Positions 11,281 through 24,340 are shown, counted from the first letter of the stretch. The stretch is DNA of 64,000 nt from Panopea generosa (GCA_029582155.1 CM055898.1:30768020-30832019), one strand, 5' to 3'. Translations and numbers: made by a program. Notes: generated by a model from the sequence alone, not told the origin.

Positions 11281-14200
11281 ACATACTCTTAAGCATACCA
11301 GAAACTTATACTTACCTCACACTTATATTAAAAGCACACTTATAATTACCTCACACTTATATTAAAAGCACACTTATATTAAAAGCACACTTATACTTAC
11401 CTCAAACTTATATTAAAAGCACACTTATACATACCTCACACTTATATTAAAAGCACACTTATACTTACCTCACACTTATATGAAAGTACACTTATATTAA
11501 AAGCACACTTATACTTACCTCAAACTTATATTAAAAGCACACTTATACTTACCTCACACTTATACTTACCTCACACTTATATTAACCACACACTTATACT
11601 TACCTCACATTTATATTAACCGCATATTTATACTTACCTCACACTAATATTAAAAGCACGCTTATACTTACCTCACACTTATATTAAAAGCACACTTATA
11701 CTTACCTCACATTTCTATTAACCGCACACTTATACTTACCTCACACTTATATTAAAAACACACTTATACTTACCTCACACTTATATTAAAAGCACACTTA
11801 TATTTACGTCACACTTATATTAAAAGCACACTTATATTAAAAGCACACTTATACTTACCTTACACTTATATTAAAAGCACACTTACACTTACATCACACG
11901 TATACTTACCTCACATTTATATTAACCGCACACTTATACTTACCTAACACTTGTACTTACCTCACACTTATATTAACCGCACACTTATATTAACTGCACA
12001 CTTATACTTACCAAACACTTGTACTTACCTTACATTTATATTAACCGCACACTTATATTAACCGCACACTTATACTTACCTCACACTCATACTTACCTCA
12101 CACTTATATTAACCACACACTTATACTTACCTCACATTTATATTAACCGCATATTTAAACTTACCTCACACTAATATTAAAAGCACACTTATACTTACCT
12201 CAAACTTATATTAAAAGCACACTTATACTTACCTCACATTTATATTAACCGCACACTTATACTTACCTCACACTTATATTAAAAACACACTTATACTTAC
12301 CTCACACTTATATTAAAAGCACACTTATATTTACGTCACACTTATATTAAAAGCACACTTATATTAAAAGCACACTTATACTTACCTTACACTTATATTA
12401 AAAGCACACTTACACTTACATCACACGTATACTTACCTCACATTTATATTAACCGCACACTTATACTTACCTAACACTTGTACTTACCTCACACTTATAT
12501 TAACCGCACACTTATATTAACTGCACACTTATACTTACCAAACACTTGTACTTACCTCACATTTATATTAACCGCACACTTATATTAACCGCACACTTAT
12601 ACTTACGTCACACTTATATTAACCGCACACTTATATTTACCGCAAAATTATAATGACCTCACACTTATACTTACCTCACACATATACTAACCTCACACTT
12701 ATACTTACCTCACACTTATATTAACTGCACACCTATACTTACCTAACACTTATATTTATCTCACACTTATACTAACCTCAAACATATACATACCTCAAAC
12801 TTATACTTATCTCACAGTTATACTTACTTCACACTTAAACTTATCTCAAACATATATTTATCTCATTATTATACTTACCTCACACTTATTTCACTTTTAT
12901 ACTTACCTCACACTTATACTTAACTCACACTTATACTTATCTCACATATATACTTATATATCATACTTATACTTACCACACACTTATACTTATCTTACAC
13001 ATATACTTACCTCACATATATAGTGACCACACACTTATACTTACCTGGCACTTCTACAAACCTCGCACATATACTTACCTCATACTTACCTCATACTTAT
13101 ACTTACCTCGCACATATACTTACCTCACACTTATACTTATCTCACACTTACTTAACTCACACTTATACTTAACTTACACTTATACTTACCTCACACTTAT
13201 ACTTACTTCAAACATATACTTACATCACACTTATACTTACCTGGCACTTCTACTTACCTCACACATATACTTATCTCACACTGATACTTACTTCAAACAT
13301 ATAATTACCTCACACTTATACTTACCTGGCACTTCTACTTACCTCACGCATATACTTACCTCACACTTATACTTACCTGGCACTTCTACTTACCTCACAC
13401 ATATACTTATCTCACACTGATACTTACCTCACACTTATACTTATCTCACACTGATACTTACCTCACACTTATACTTAACTCACACTTTTACTTACCTCAC
13501 ACTTATACTTACTTCAAACATATACTTACCTCCCACTTATACTAACCTGGCACTTCTACTTACCTCACACATATATTAATCTCACACTGATACTTACCTC
13601 ACACTTATACTTATCTCACACTTATTCTTAACTCACACTTAAACTGACCTTACACATATACTTGCCTCATACATATACATACCTCACACTTATCTCACAT
13701 TTATACTTACCTCACACTTAGACTTATATCACACATATATTTATCACACTTATATTTACCTCATACATATACTTACCTCACACTTATATTAACCGCACAC
13801 ATATTCTTATCTTGCACTTATACTTACCTCGCATATATACTTACCTCGTATATATACTTATATCGCACTTTTACTTACCTCACACATATACTTATCTCAC
13901 ACATATACTTGCCTCATACATATACATACCTCACACTTATCTCATATTTATACTTACCTCACACTAAGACTTATATCACACATATACTTATCACACTTAT
14001 ACTTACCTCACGCATATACTTACCTCACACTTATATTAACCGCACACTTATACTTATCTCGCACTTATATTTACCTCGCATATATACTTACTTCGCATAT
14101 ATACTTTTATCGCACATATACTTACCTCACACATATACTTACCTCACACTTATATTAACCGCACACTTATACTTATAACGCACTTATACTTACCTCGCAC

Positions 14201-14750
14201 ATATACTTACCTCGCACATATACTTACCTCGTACATATACTTATATCACACATATACTTATCTCACACTTATGCTTACCTCACACTTATATTAACCGCAC
14301 ACTTATACTTATCTCGCACTTATACTTACCTCGCATATATACTTACTTCGCATATATACTTTTATCGCACATATACTTACCTCACACATATACTTACCTC
14401 ACACTTATATTAACCGCACACTTATACTTTTCTCACACTTATACTTATCTCACACTTATACTTATAGTACACTGATACTTATATCCCACTTATACTTATC
14501 TCGCACTTATACTAACATCGCACATATTCTTACCTCGCACATATACTTACCTCGTACATATACTTATATCACACATATACTTATCTCACACTTATGCTTA
14601 CCTCACACTTATACTTATCTGACACTTATACTTACCTCACACATACTTATCGCACACATATACTTATCTCTCACTTATACTTATCTGACACTTATACTTA
14701 CCTCACACTTATACTTATCTCTCTCTTATACTTATCTCACACTTACTTAT
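11281..14750. repeat. Satellite array C ('cacacttatacttacctca' family)
   Basis: About 3.5 kb of tandem copies of a 17-19 bp unit 'cacacttatacttacct' with variants 'ttatattaaaagca', 'ttatattaaccg' and 'catatacttacctcg'. Variants are grouped: the AAAAGC and ACCGC types fill the left half, and the pure 'cttacctc' type fills the right half. Open frames in it are repeat translations. Confidence 0.95.
11594..12640. repeat. ~527-bp higher-order repeat inside satellite C
   Basis: The order of variants from 'ttatacttacctcacatttatattaaccgcatattta' at 11594 recurs at 12121, and the following variants (ttaaaagca, accgc, 'cacgtatacttacc', 'cttaccaaacacttg') recur in the same order at the same spacing. 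Confidence 0.85.
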
Positions 14751-15190
14751 CTCAAACTTATATTCACTAATTCTTACACTCATTCTCACACTTACAATCA
14801 CTAACTCTAACACCCATTCTGGCACTTATATTCGCTATCTCTTACATTCATTCTCACTCTTATATTCACTAGCTCTTAACTCATTCTCACACTTACATTC
14901 ATGAACTCTTACACTCATTCTCAAACTTATATTCATTATATCTTATATTCATTCTCACCTTACATCTACTAACGCTTACACTCATTCTCACACTTACATT
15001 CACTAACTCTTACACTCATTCTCACAATTACATTCACTAACTCTTACACTCATTCTCACAGTTGCATTCGCTTACTCTTACACTCATTCTCTTACTTAGT
15101 TTCACCATCTCTTTTTACTTACTCTTACATTCAATTTTACAGTTTTATTCACTAACCCTTACACTATTATTCACTCTTTCAATACATTTT
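14751..15190. repeat. Satellite C to D transition repeats
   Basis: Copies of 'ttcactaactcttacactcattctcacacttaca' (about 34 bp) sit between the C and D arrays and share 'cacttaca' with both. Confidence 0.85.
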
Positions 15191-16130
15191 TCATTCAATC
15201 ATCTTGCACTCATTTGTACATATACACTTACATTCGCTCTTACATTCCCTCGTACACATATTCTTACAATCACTCGTACAGATTCTGTTACATTCACTCT
15301 TACAATCACTCGTACATATACACTTACATTCACTCATACAACTACACTTACATTCACTCGTACATAATATACACTATATTCACTCTTACACTCACTCGTA
15401 CATATACACTTACATTCACTCATACATATACACTTACATTCATTTGTACATATACACTTACATTTGCACTTACATATACACTTACATTCTTTCGTGCATA
15501 TACACTTACATTAACTCTTACATATACACTTACATTAGCTCTTACATATACACTTACATTCGCTCTTACATATACACTTACATTTATTCTTACATATACA
15601 CTTACACTCACTCGTACATATACACTTACATTAGCTCATACATACACACATTCATTCGTACATATACACTTACATTCACTTTTACACTCAGTCGTAAACA
15701 TATTCTTACACTTTCACTCGTAGATATACTGTTACATTCATTTTAGTACTCATTCGTACATATACTCTTACATTCACTGATACATATACACTTACATTCA
15801 CGCTTACACTCACTCGTACATATACACTTACATTCACTCATACATATACACTTACATTCATTCGTACATATACACTGACATTAGCTCATACATATACACT
15901 TACATTCATTCGTACATATACACTGACATTCATTCGTACATATACACTTACATTAGCTCATACATATACACTTACATTAGCTCTTACACTCACTCGTACA
16001 TATACACTTACATTTACTCATACATATACACTTACATTCATTCGTACATAATACACTGACATTCATTCGTACATATACACTTACATTCACTTGTACATAT
16101 ACAATTACATTAACTCTTACACTTATTTAC
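15191..16130. repeat. Satellite array D ('cacttacattcactcgtacatata')
   Basis: Tandem 18- and 24-bp units 'cattcactcgtacatatacactta' with variants (ttcattcg, ttagctcatac, ttcgctcttac). Because unit lengths are multiples of three, long open frames arise in two plus frames and one minus frame (LHSLVHIHLHS, YTLTFTRT, VSVYVRAN). They have no other protein features and I do not treat them as genes. Confidence 0.95.
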
Positions 16131-16412
16131 ACAACTTTATAATTTACATTTTCATTATATCTCAATTTACACTTACTCATAAATAGCACTTAGATTTACA
16201 CGTACATTAACACTGACTATAACACAAACATAACCATTTTTTTCATAAAGACAGTAAATATGTTGGTCAATTGTCATATGTGGATTGATCGTGAAAGTAA
16301 ATAACGATTTTTGGATTTGCACGAATAATGTTTTTTCCTTTATTGTGATTTTAATGAAATGAAAATAACTGTTGGTTGTGTGCACAGAAGGTGCATGTAA
16401 TATTGAAGATAT

Positions 16413-16628
16413 ATGGCACCAAACAGTCAATATTTATCCTACTTTTCAGCTCTAAATGCCACGTTTATGGCACCAAACAGTCAATATTTCTCCTTCTTTT
16501 CAGCTCTAAATGCCACGTTTATGGCACCAAACAGTCAATATTTCTCCTACTTTTCAGCTCTTAATGCCACGTTTATGGCACGAAAAACAGTCAGTATTTC
16601 ACCTACTTTTCAGCTCTAAATGCCACGT
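16413..16628. repeat. Four tandem copies of a 54-bp unit
   Basis: Each unit starts 'atggcaccaaacagtcaat' and contains 'cttttcagctctaaatgcc'. Copies start at 16413, 16467, 16521 and 16575; the last has a small insertion ('cgaaaaacag'). An 18-residue peptide (MAPNSQYLSYFSALNATF) repeats in the open frame, but there is no further coding evidence. Confidence 0.9.
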
Positions 16629-16935
16629 TTATAACACAAAAGCATCGACATTCTGACATACATAGGTATTTAAATTTGCTGTTGACATAAAACCCAAGGA
16701 ACAGCCATATACATTATAGTCTAGTAGTTAATCTACTATAATGATATGTATGCTAACTGAATGGAACAGCTAATCTGCCACTATTGTATTCCCAACATCT
16801 TCGTCAAAATATTGAGCACAGTTATTAAAGTTTGTATTTGTATACGACATCAATATATTATGTATTGATTTTGCATAGCCTGAATGTTCTTTCTTATTCA
16901 AGTTTAAATCTCAAGGAAATTTTTTAATATATTTC

Positions 16936-16981
16936 ATTGATTGATTGATAGATTGATTGCTTGATTGATTGATTGATTTAT
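16936..16981. repeat. (GATT)n microsatellite
   Basis: Imperfect tetramer tract directly left of a SINE 3' end; it is the inverted counterpart of the (AATC)n SINE tail at 6107. Confidence 0.85.
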
Positions 16982-17035
16982 TGCATATTGAGCGTTATTT
17001 TTATGCCATCGAGGGCTAACAGACAGTAAAACATT
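16982..17035 (-). mobile_element. SINE 3' end fragment, minus orientation
   Basis: 'tttttatgccatcgagggctaacagac' matches the 3' ends of the SINEs at 6838 and 38297. The rest of the element is missing. Confidence 0.65.
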
Positions 17036-17904
17036 TTTAAATAAAACTACCTAAAATGTCAGGTACATGTACATACTTTATCAGGTGGCAGGTTACCTGT
17101 TCCGTTCAATATAAAAAAAAATATATGCACTGAAAGAATGTGGATTTGTATAAAATCGTACTTTTAAACACCTATGCGATTGTTTAGCTCGGCATGGGTC
17201 TTTATCAACATCAAATTGCATAAATATCTATAAAAAAATAAAACATAGACATGACACATCGCTCTGCAAAAGAATATTATTATTATTTTCAATAGGTAAT
17301 ATCAAAAAAGTAAAAATAAATAAGAGTAAAGTAATACACCAAAATCGGTTTTGTAAGCAGGTTGTTTGAATTTATTACTGAATACAGTTTGAATAAATAA
17401 TAATTATTCTAAATGTCGTCTGCTTTTTATTTTATTCTGCACTTCATTTTTTTTTAAATAGTTTTCATGCCAGAATATTAACATTGGTGGATATTAATTG
17501 CAATGTAATATGATTACTTTGCACTCTGGCACATTTTTTATAATTTTATTCAGTATTCAAAAATAAACAAATTTCATTAAAATAAATCAATTTTATTTTT
17601 ATACCATTCAAATCTTTATAACACTTTTAATGTATTTATATGCATCATATTAGGAATAACTTTATTAAGTACCACGTAATTTGATAAATTAATATATACA
17701 GTTTATATCAAATCGACACGATATTTTGTTTCCTTTTATACAAGACGGACAACTCAATATTATGCAGAGGTTTGTTCAGAATTATCTTCTCATGGAAATG
17801 TTAAGCTTGTTTTTGACAGAAATGGTCTTAGATTTATGAATTTTGTTGTAGACTAGTCTGTCAGCCTGTAAGTCATGTAGTGACTTCATTAATAAAGCCG
17901 ACAT
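17036..17904. other. Unassigned AT-rich spacer
   Basis: Strongly AT-rich; no gene or clear repeat seen. Confidence 0.5.
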
Positions 17905-18235
17905 AGTGAACGTATTATGGCGACAATGTGAACGTATTTTGGCGACAATGTGCACGTATTATGACGACACAGTGGATGTATTATGGCGACAATGTGAACA
18001 TATCACGTCGACAATGTGAACGTGTAATGGCGACAATGTGAACGTATTATGGCGACATAGTGAATGTATTAAGGCGACATAGGGAACGTATCACGGCGAC
18101 AATGTGAACGTATTATGGCGACAATGTGAACGTATTATGGCGACATAGTGAACGTATTGTGTCGACAATATGAACGTATAATAGCGACATAGTGAACGTT
18201 TTATGGCGACAAAGTGAACGTTTTATGGTGACACC
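17905..18235. repeat. 22-bp minisatellite ('gcgacaatgtgaacgtattatg')
   Basis: About fifteen copies of a 22-bp unit, with 'acaatgtgaacg' and 'acatagtgaacg' variants intermixed. Confidence 0.93.
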
Positions 18236-18465
18236 TTATTCATAATATTGTCATAATAGCCTTAAAATAAGTCACTTATATCAATGAATATGGCGACATC
18301 AGTAGGCCTTAGTTGTTGAGAAAGTCACTTAGAGCATGTTACCCAGGGGCGGGTCCAGGGTTTAAGTTTAGGGGAATACTAAGGGCGTGCAGCATAAGAT
18401 CTGAACGGTCACACATGTTTTTCAGTATAAATACAGTGGATTTTAATAATAAATGGGAGTTGAGT

Positions 18466-21384
18466 GAGGTTTACAAGACACGTACGACAGACGATCCTGC
18501 TTACAAAACACGTACGCCAGACGATCCTGCTAACAAGACACGTTCGACAGACGATCCTGCTTACAAGACACGTACGCCAAACGATCCTGCTAACAAGACA
18601 CATTCGACAGATGTTCCTGCTAACAAGACAGGTACGACAGATGATCATGCTTACAAGACACGTTCGACATATGATCATGCTAACAAGACACGTACGCCAG
18701 ACGATCATGCTAAAAAGACACGTTCGACAGACGATCCTGCTAACAAGACACATTCGACAGACGATCCTGCTTACAAGACACGTACGACAGAGGATCCTGC
18801 TAACAAGACACGTTCGACAGATGATCCTGCTAACAGATGATCATGCTAACATGACACGTACGACAGATGATCATGCTAACAAGACTCGAACGACAGATGA
18901 TCCCGCTAACAAGACACCTACAACAGATGATCCTGCTTACAAAACACGTACGACAGATGATCATGCTAACAAGACACGTACGACAGATGATCATGCTAAC
19001 AAGACACGTACGACAGATGATCTCGCTAACAAGACACGTACGCTAATAAATCCTGCTAAAAAGACCCTTACGTCAGATGATCAGACTAACAAGACACTAA
19101 CGACAGATAATCATGCTAACAAGAAACGTACGCCAGATGATCCTGCTAACAAGACACGTACGACAGATGAGCCTGCTAACAAGATATACACACAACATGC
19201 TCCTGCTAACAAGACACGTACGACAGATGACCCTGCTTACAAGATACACACACAACATGCTCCTCCTAACAAGGCACGTACGACATATGATCCTGCTAAC
19301 AAGACAGGTTCGACAGACGATCCTGCTAACAAGACACGAACGACATATGCTCCTGCAAATAAGACACGTACGACAGATGAGCCTGCTAACAAGACACGTA
19401 CGACAGATGATTCTGCTGATAAGACACGTACGACAGATGAGCCTGCTAACAAGACACGTACGACAGATGAGCCTGCTAACAAGACACGTACGACAGATGA
19501 GCCTGCTAACAAGACACGTACGACAGATGAGCCTGCTAACAAGACACGTACGACAGATGAGCCTGCTAACAAGAAACGTACGACAGATGAGCCTGCTAAC
19601 AAGACATGTACGACAGATGAGCCCGCTAACAAGGCACGTACGACATATGATCCTGCTAACAAGACAGGTTCGACAGACGATCCTGCTAACAAGACACGAA
19701 CGACATATGCTCCTGCAAATAAGACACGTACGACAGATGAGCCTGCTAACAAGACACGTACGACAGATGAGCCTGCTAACAAGACACGTACGACGATTGA
19801 GCCTGCTAACAAGACACGTACGACGATTGAGCCTGCTAACAAGACACGTACGACAGATGAGCCTGCTAACAAGAAACGTACGACAGATGAGCCTGCTAAC
19901 AAGACACGTACGACAGATGAGCCCGCTAACAAGAAACGTACGACAGATGAGCCTGCTAACAAGAAACGTACGACAGATGAGCCTGCTAACAAGAAACGTA
20001 CGACGATTGAGCCTGCTTACAAGACACGTACGACAGATGAGCCCGCTAACAAGAAACGTACGACAGATGCTCCTGTTGATAAGACACGTACGACGATTGA
20101 GCCTGCTAACAAGAAACGTACGACAGATGCTCCTGTTGATAAGACACGTACGACGATTGAGCCTGCTAACAAGAAACGTACGACAGATGCTCCTGTTGAT
20201 AAGACACGTACGACAGATGAGCCTGCTAACAAGAAACGTACGACAGATGCTCCTGTTGATAAGACACGTACGACGATTGAGCCTGCTAACAAGACACGTA
20301 CGACGATTGAGCCTGCTTACAAGACACGTACGACAGATGAGCCTGCTAACAAGAAACGTACGACAGACGAGCCTGCTAACAAGAAACGTACGACAGATGC
20401 TCCTGTTGATAAGACACGTACGACGATTGAGCCTGCTAACAAGAAACGTACGACGATTGAGCCTGCTAACAAGACACGTACGACAGATGAGCCTGCTAAC
20501 AAGAAACGTACGACAGATGAGCCTGCTAACAAGACACGTACGACAGATGAGCCTGCTAACAAGAAACGTACGACAGATGCTCCTGTTGATAAGACACGTA
20601 CGACGATTGAGCCTGCTTACAAGACACGTACGACAGATGAGCCTGCTAACAAGAAACGTACGACAGATGAGCCTGTTGATAAGACACGTACGACGATTGA
20701 GCCTGCTAACAAGACACGTACGACAGATGAGCCTGCTAACAAGAAACGTACGACAGATGCTCCTGTTGATAAGACACGTACGACGATTGAGCCTGCTAAC
20801 AAGACACGTACGACGATTGAGCCTGCTAACAAGACACGTACGACAGATGAGCCTGCTAACAAGACACGTACGACAGATGAGCCTGCTAACAAGACACGTA
20901 CGACAGATGAGCCTGCTAACAAGACACGTACGACGATTGAGCCTGCTTACAAGACACATACGACAGATGAGCCTGCTAACAAGAAACGTACGACAGATGA
21001 GCCCGCTAACAAGACACGTACGACAGATGAGCCTGCTAACAAGAAACGTACGACAGATGCTCCTGTTGATAAGACACGTACGACGATTGAGCCTGCTAAC
21101 AAGACACGTACGACGATTGAGCCTGCTAACAAGACACGTACGACAGATGAGCCTGCTAACAAGACACGTACGACAGATGAGCCTGCTAACAAGACACGTA
21201 CGACAGATGAGCCTGCTAACAAGACACGTACGACGATTGAGCCTGCTTACAAGACACGTACGACAGATGAGCCTGCTTACAAGACACGTACGACAGATGA
21301 GCCTGCTAACAAGACACGTACGACAGATGAGCCCACTAACAAGAAACGTACGACAGATGAGCCTGCTAACAAGACACATATATA
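18466..21384. repeat. 30-bp minisatellite, about 97 units, open in several frames
   Basis: The unit is 'cgacagatgagcctgctaac' followed by 'aagacacgta'. Variants include 'cgacgattgag', 'cagatgctcctgttgat' and 'aagaaacgta'. From 18841 to 21380 the 30-base register never changes. A single 14-base deletion near 18835 shifts it once. Since 30 is a multiple of three and the unit lacks stops in several frames, frames stay open for 973 codons (18464-21385, plus), 774 codons (19113-21437, plus) and 775 codons (minus). The longest reads as a decapeptide NKTRTTDEPA. Higher-order periods of 360 bases (19261 and 19621) and 300 bases (20701 and 21001) are visible. No signal peptide, flanking domain or splice pattern supports a gene; a minisatellite is the default reading. 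Confidence 0.95.
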
Positions 21385-21735
21385 AGATATGTGAACATAA
21401 CTTAGTGAAACCGGACGTTGACACACATTGTGTTTGAATATTAAAGTTTAAACTGGCCGATCATTTTAGGCCAGTCAGGGTCAATACAGTACTGCTAGTT
21501 ATGGGTTTGGTGGAGGGGTCCGGGTGTCTTTTCTTAAACCGCCTCAAGTTCAACATGGGCAATGTGTCCAATGATTAAAAAAAGTGTAAGTATCATCATT
21601 CTTATTTAAGAAATATCTGTTTTTATTTCCAACAGCTAAACACATTCATGTGAATATCTTCTAATACATTTAAAGCAGTTTGCAAGAATTTTACACAATA
21701 CTTTCTTCTAATAAATTTTACCCAAAATAAAGGGT
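21385..21735. other. Unassigned spacer
   Basis: Right flank of the 30-bp array; nothing recognised. Confidence 0.4.
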
Positions 21736-21935
21736 CTTCTGTGGCTGAGTGGTCTAAGGTGCTGTTAGCAGACGACTCTCACCACTGGGGTATTGAGTTC
21801 GATCACAGCTGGGTTCAAAAACTTTATGTGAGGTAGTAGTGCCAGTTACTTGCAGAAAGACGCTATTTCACTGAGATTCACTCAGAGCTCCTTGACCACT
21901 AAATTCACATCATACATTAAGGAAAAATGCAAGGG
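21736..21935 (+). mobile_element. tRNA-derived SINE, second type
   Basis: The head has an A box ('tggctgagtggtctaaggtg') and a B box ('gagttcgatcacagctggg') with a spacing that suggests a tRNA with a long variable arm (Ser/Leu-like) as the source. The body ('tgccagttacttgcagaaagac', 'gagattcactcagagctcc') differs from the SINE at 5825. Confidence 0.65.
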
Positions 21936-22269
21936 AGGTGAATCACATTGACTTATTTAAAAGTAATGCAAGAGTAACTCCGCTTTGGAGGGCAATCCCA
22001 TACAGAGGAAAAAGATACGCCGATGGGAGAACTGGCAGCTTCCTGATTGTCCCTTAACTATATCGGGCAACCTTCGGCATATTTGAAGAGCGATGTAGTC
22101 ATCACTGAAACGCTTAATGAAAATGTATCCAAATGAAGAAGACACCAGCTGAGTAGTGGTGACCAAGGTATACTAGGTATCTCATTTAATAGTTTCCTAA
22201 TTTGTTTGGTTATGCAATGTTTAAAGAGAACAAGTGTACTCTGTCATGCTTTTGCTACGTCTAATACGT
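21936..22269. other. Unassigned spacer
   Basis: Nothing recognised beyond short open frames. Confidence 0.4.
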
Positions 22270-22740
22270 GAATTCATGTTGGCCAGTTCACGAATTTGTC
22301 CCGAGATATGGTTATTTAACAACTGAGTAAGTTTGGTGAATATAAAATGAAAAATACAAGTGCTACTGCGCACCCAAGCCGATCCACCGATTGAGGATTC
22401 AAGGGCTGTTAGTTACTCCGACATTTGGACAGTTCAAGAATTTTTCCGGGAATACCCGGGTATTATTATGGCTATACAACTAATGTGTGTGTTTGGTGAA
22501 AATCAAATGAAACTTTGGATGCGAGTGCTAGAGTGCACACTATTTCCAAAAGTGCATTGTTTCAAGATCATAACTCATATTTATAATCTGATTTTGGCCA
22601 GTCCAAAATTTGTCCATGATATTATGGTTGTTTAACAACTGTGCACATCTGGTGATTATCCATTCGGGTGCTGGAGTACACACAACAAAAAGTTTACGGA
22701 CAACGGACGGACGGACGGGCGGACGACGAGCACAATATGA
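22270..22740 (+). repeat. Dispersed repeat with three internal repeats
   Basis: Three degenerate copies of a ~150-bp module: 'cagttcaagaatttgtcc', 'gatatggttat', 'taacaactg', 'gtttggtgaaaatcaaatga', 'gtgctagagtgcacac'. A 'gacggacggacggg' tract ends it at 22705-22728. The module recurs in the elements at 38431-38897 and 9520-9638. The open frame 22360-22635 is a repeat translation. Confidence 0.65.
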
Positions 22741-23489
22741 CTAGTAGTGATAACAGTGGGATATAGAGAATACCGTATCAATGCCTGATAGTTATCTAGT
22801 GAGGTAGAGAAAAGAAATAAGCACGAACCTTTCAGTATTTGCATGTTTTTTTTTATTTTAAAAAGCAACAACTAATTTTAGTCCAGCAAACAAACGCTTG
22901 TGTGTACATCTTTGGTAAATGCGCATGGAAATTGTTCCAAATTTGATTGATGAAATTAAAACAAAACAAATATATTTTTTTATTGAAACTGTCCGACTCA
23001 GTAATGATTAATAATTTATATTTATTGAGATAATCAACGGTTTATCCACGGTTGAAAAAGTATTTAAACGTAGGTTAAACACAACGCAAAAACAATGACG
23101 TCATCAGTGTTTGACTTGCTTCAAGACAAAACTTCCATGACGATAAAGCAAAAGTTTAGCCTACCCCACTTTATTATGTTGAATAATACATAATGACATG
23201 GTAAAAGAACCGGTCATACAACTTTAATAGATACAAAGGCATGTATGTAGTTCTTACACAATACAAGTAAAGGACATTGGCACTCGGCATTATTAATGCT
23301 GAGCTATGATATAATTTTAAATCAAATCTGCACAGTATTTTCTTAGAAATGAACTTTCTTAAACATTTTAGTAAAATTTAAATGTATAAAAGGACAATAA
23401 ACCTGTCTAAAATACTTATGTGTTTCCACGAAAGAACGATGCTTGATGGTCAAGGTCATTATGATAACGTGCTTGGAACAGGCTAATTA
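22741..23489. other. Unassigned spacer
   Basis: No gene or clear repeat seen. Confidence 0.4.
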
Positions 23490-24004
23490 AAGTATATTAA
23501 AATTCTTAATTCTGAAAATGAAAATTATCTTTGGTTTATAATCGATGAAAACGTATTTAAGCATAATGTTGTTTTTGCAGAAACATATATACCACATGAA
23601 GGGTCATCTTACAGTTGTGTGGAGCTTTTTGATAATACTGAAGATGATTTACTCTGTTTTGTTTCTGGTGATGCTCAAATCTGTCTGCTTGGTGATTTAA
23701 CCCTTTACTTCATACAGACGCCTTTTAATAGCTCTAATATAGATGCCTTTGGACACCTGTAATATAGAAGGCTTTTTAATTATTGGGTGAATTATGTTTA
23801 TATTTACTGACAAAGTGGAAAACAGTGCAGGAAGTGCTCGTTACGAGAAATCTGAACTCTTCCTGCACTGTTTTCAAAGGCCTTCTGTGATTGGTGCGGG
23901 AAAACGCGTATCTATGGAGTAAAGGGTTAAATGCCAAAAGTGGAAATTTGTCAGATTTTATTGAGTTTGAAGAAGTCGTTGTGAAAAACAATTTTGAGTT
24001 TAAA
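23490..24004 (+). pseudogene. Non-LTR retrotransposon endonuclease fragment, split by a MITE
   Basis: One frame from 23490 to 23700 reads a continuous stretch that includes ETYIPHEGSSYS and ends CLLGDL. It resumes in the same sense after the MITE as NAKSGNLSDFIEF and ends with a stop at 24005. These resemble the apurinic-type endonuclease domain of LINE elements, which has conserved 'tYIP' and 'GDFNA' signatures (family knowledge). Only the middle of the domain remains; the start of the domain and the whole reverse transcriptase are absent here. The element is dead, because it is truncated and interrupted. Confidence 0.75.
23697..23930 (+). mobile_element. TTAA-flanked MITE, copy 1
   Basis: The element is bounded by TTAA at both ends and has terminal inverted repeats: left 'ccctttacttcatacagacgc', right 'gcgtatctatggagtaaaggg'. 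TTAA target sites and CCC-starting ends are typical of piggyBac-type elements (family knowledge). The centre carries 'gtgcaggaagtgctcgttacgag' facing its own inverse. No coding capacity. It sits inside the LINE endonuclease fragment, and the flanks rejoin in frame across one TTAA. Confidence 0.85.
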
Positions 24005-24340
24005 TAAGTACAATCATATCCCAAGATTTGGCTCATGTTGCTATACAGGCAGACCAGTTCACTAAGACAATGGCTGATCATGTTCAAGGCCACATGGATA
24101 CAGTTCACAGATAGATGCTCTTCTCATTTTAAATCGAAAATCCCTTTTCGACATTTATCCGAGACCTGGAAAGAACATACTTTGGTTCCAGACACGGCAA
24201 AGGGTCTTCCGATGCTTTGTGAGGGGTAGTAAAATAACAAGCAGAAATGTATGTAAAAATCCGTAAAGGAACTATACAGAATGGTAAGGCTTTATTTGAT
24301 TTCTGTAACGCAAATCTAACGGTGTATACAGGCTCCAAAT
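24005..24340. other. Unassigned segment between two element relics
   Basis: Short open frames only; no match recognised. Confidence 0.35.

Noticed and set aside
15062..15746. Histidine/tyrosine-rich repeat protein
   Set aside because: Overlapping open frames in several phases come from 18/24-base satellite units.
18464..21385. 973-codon open frame as a large structural protein gene
   Set aside because: Frames are open on both strands because the unit is 30 bases. The start lies in a different repeat register, and no signal peptide, domain or intron pattern is seen. Kept as a minisatellite with a separate finding.
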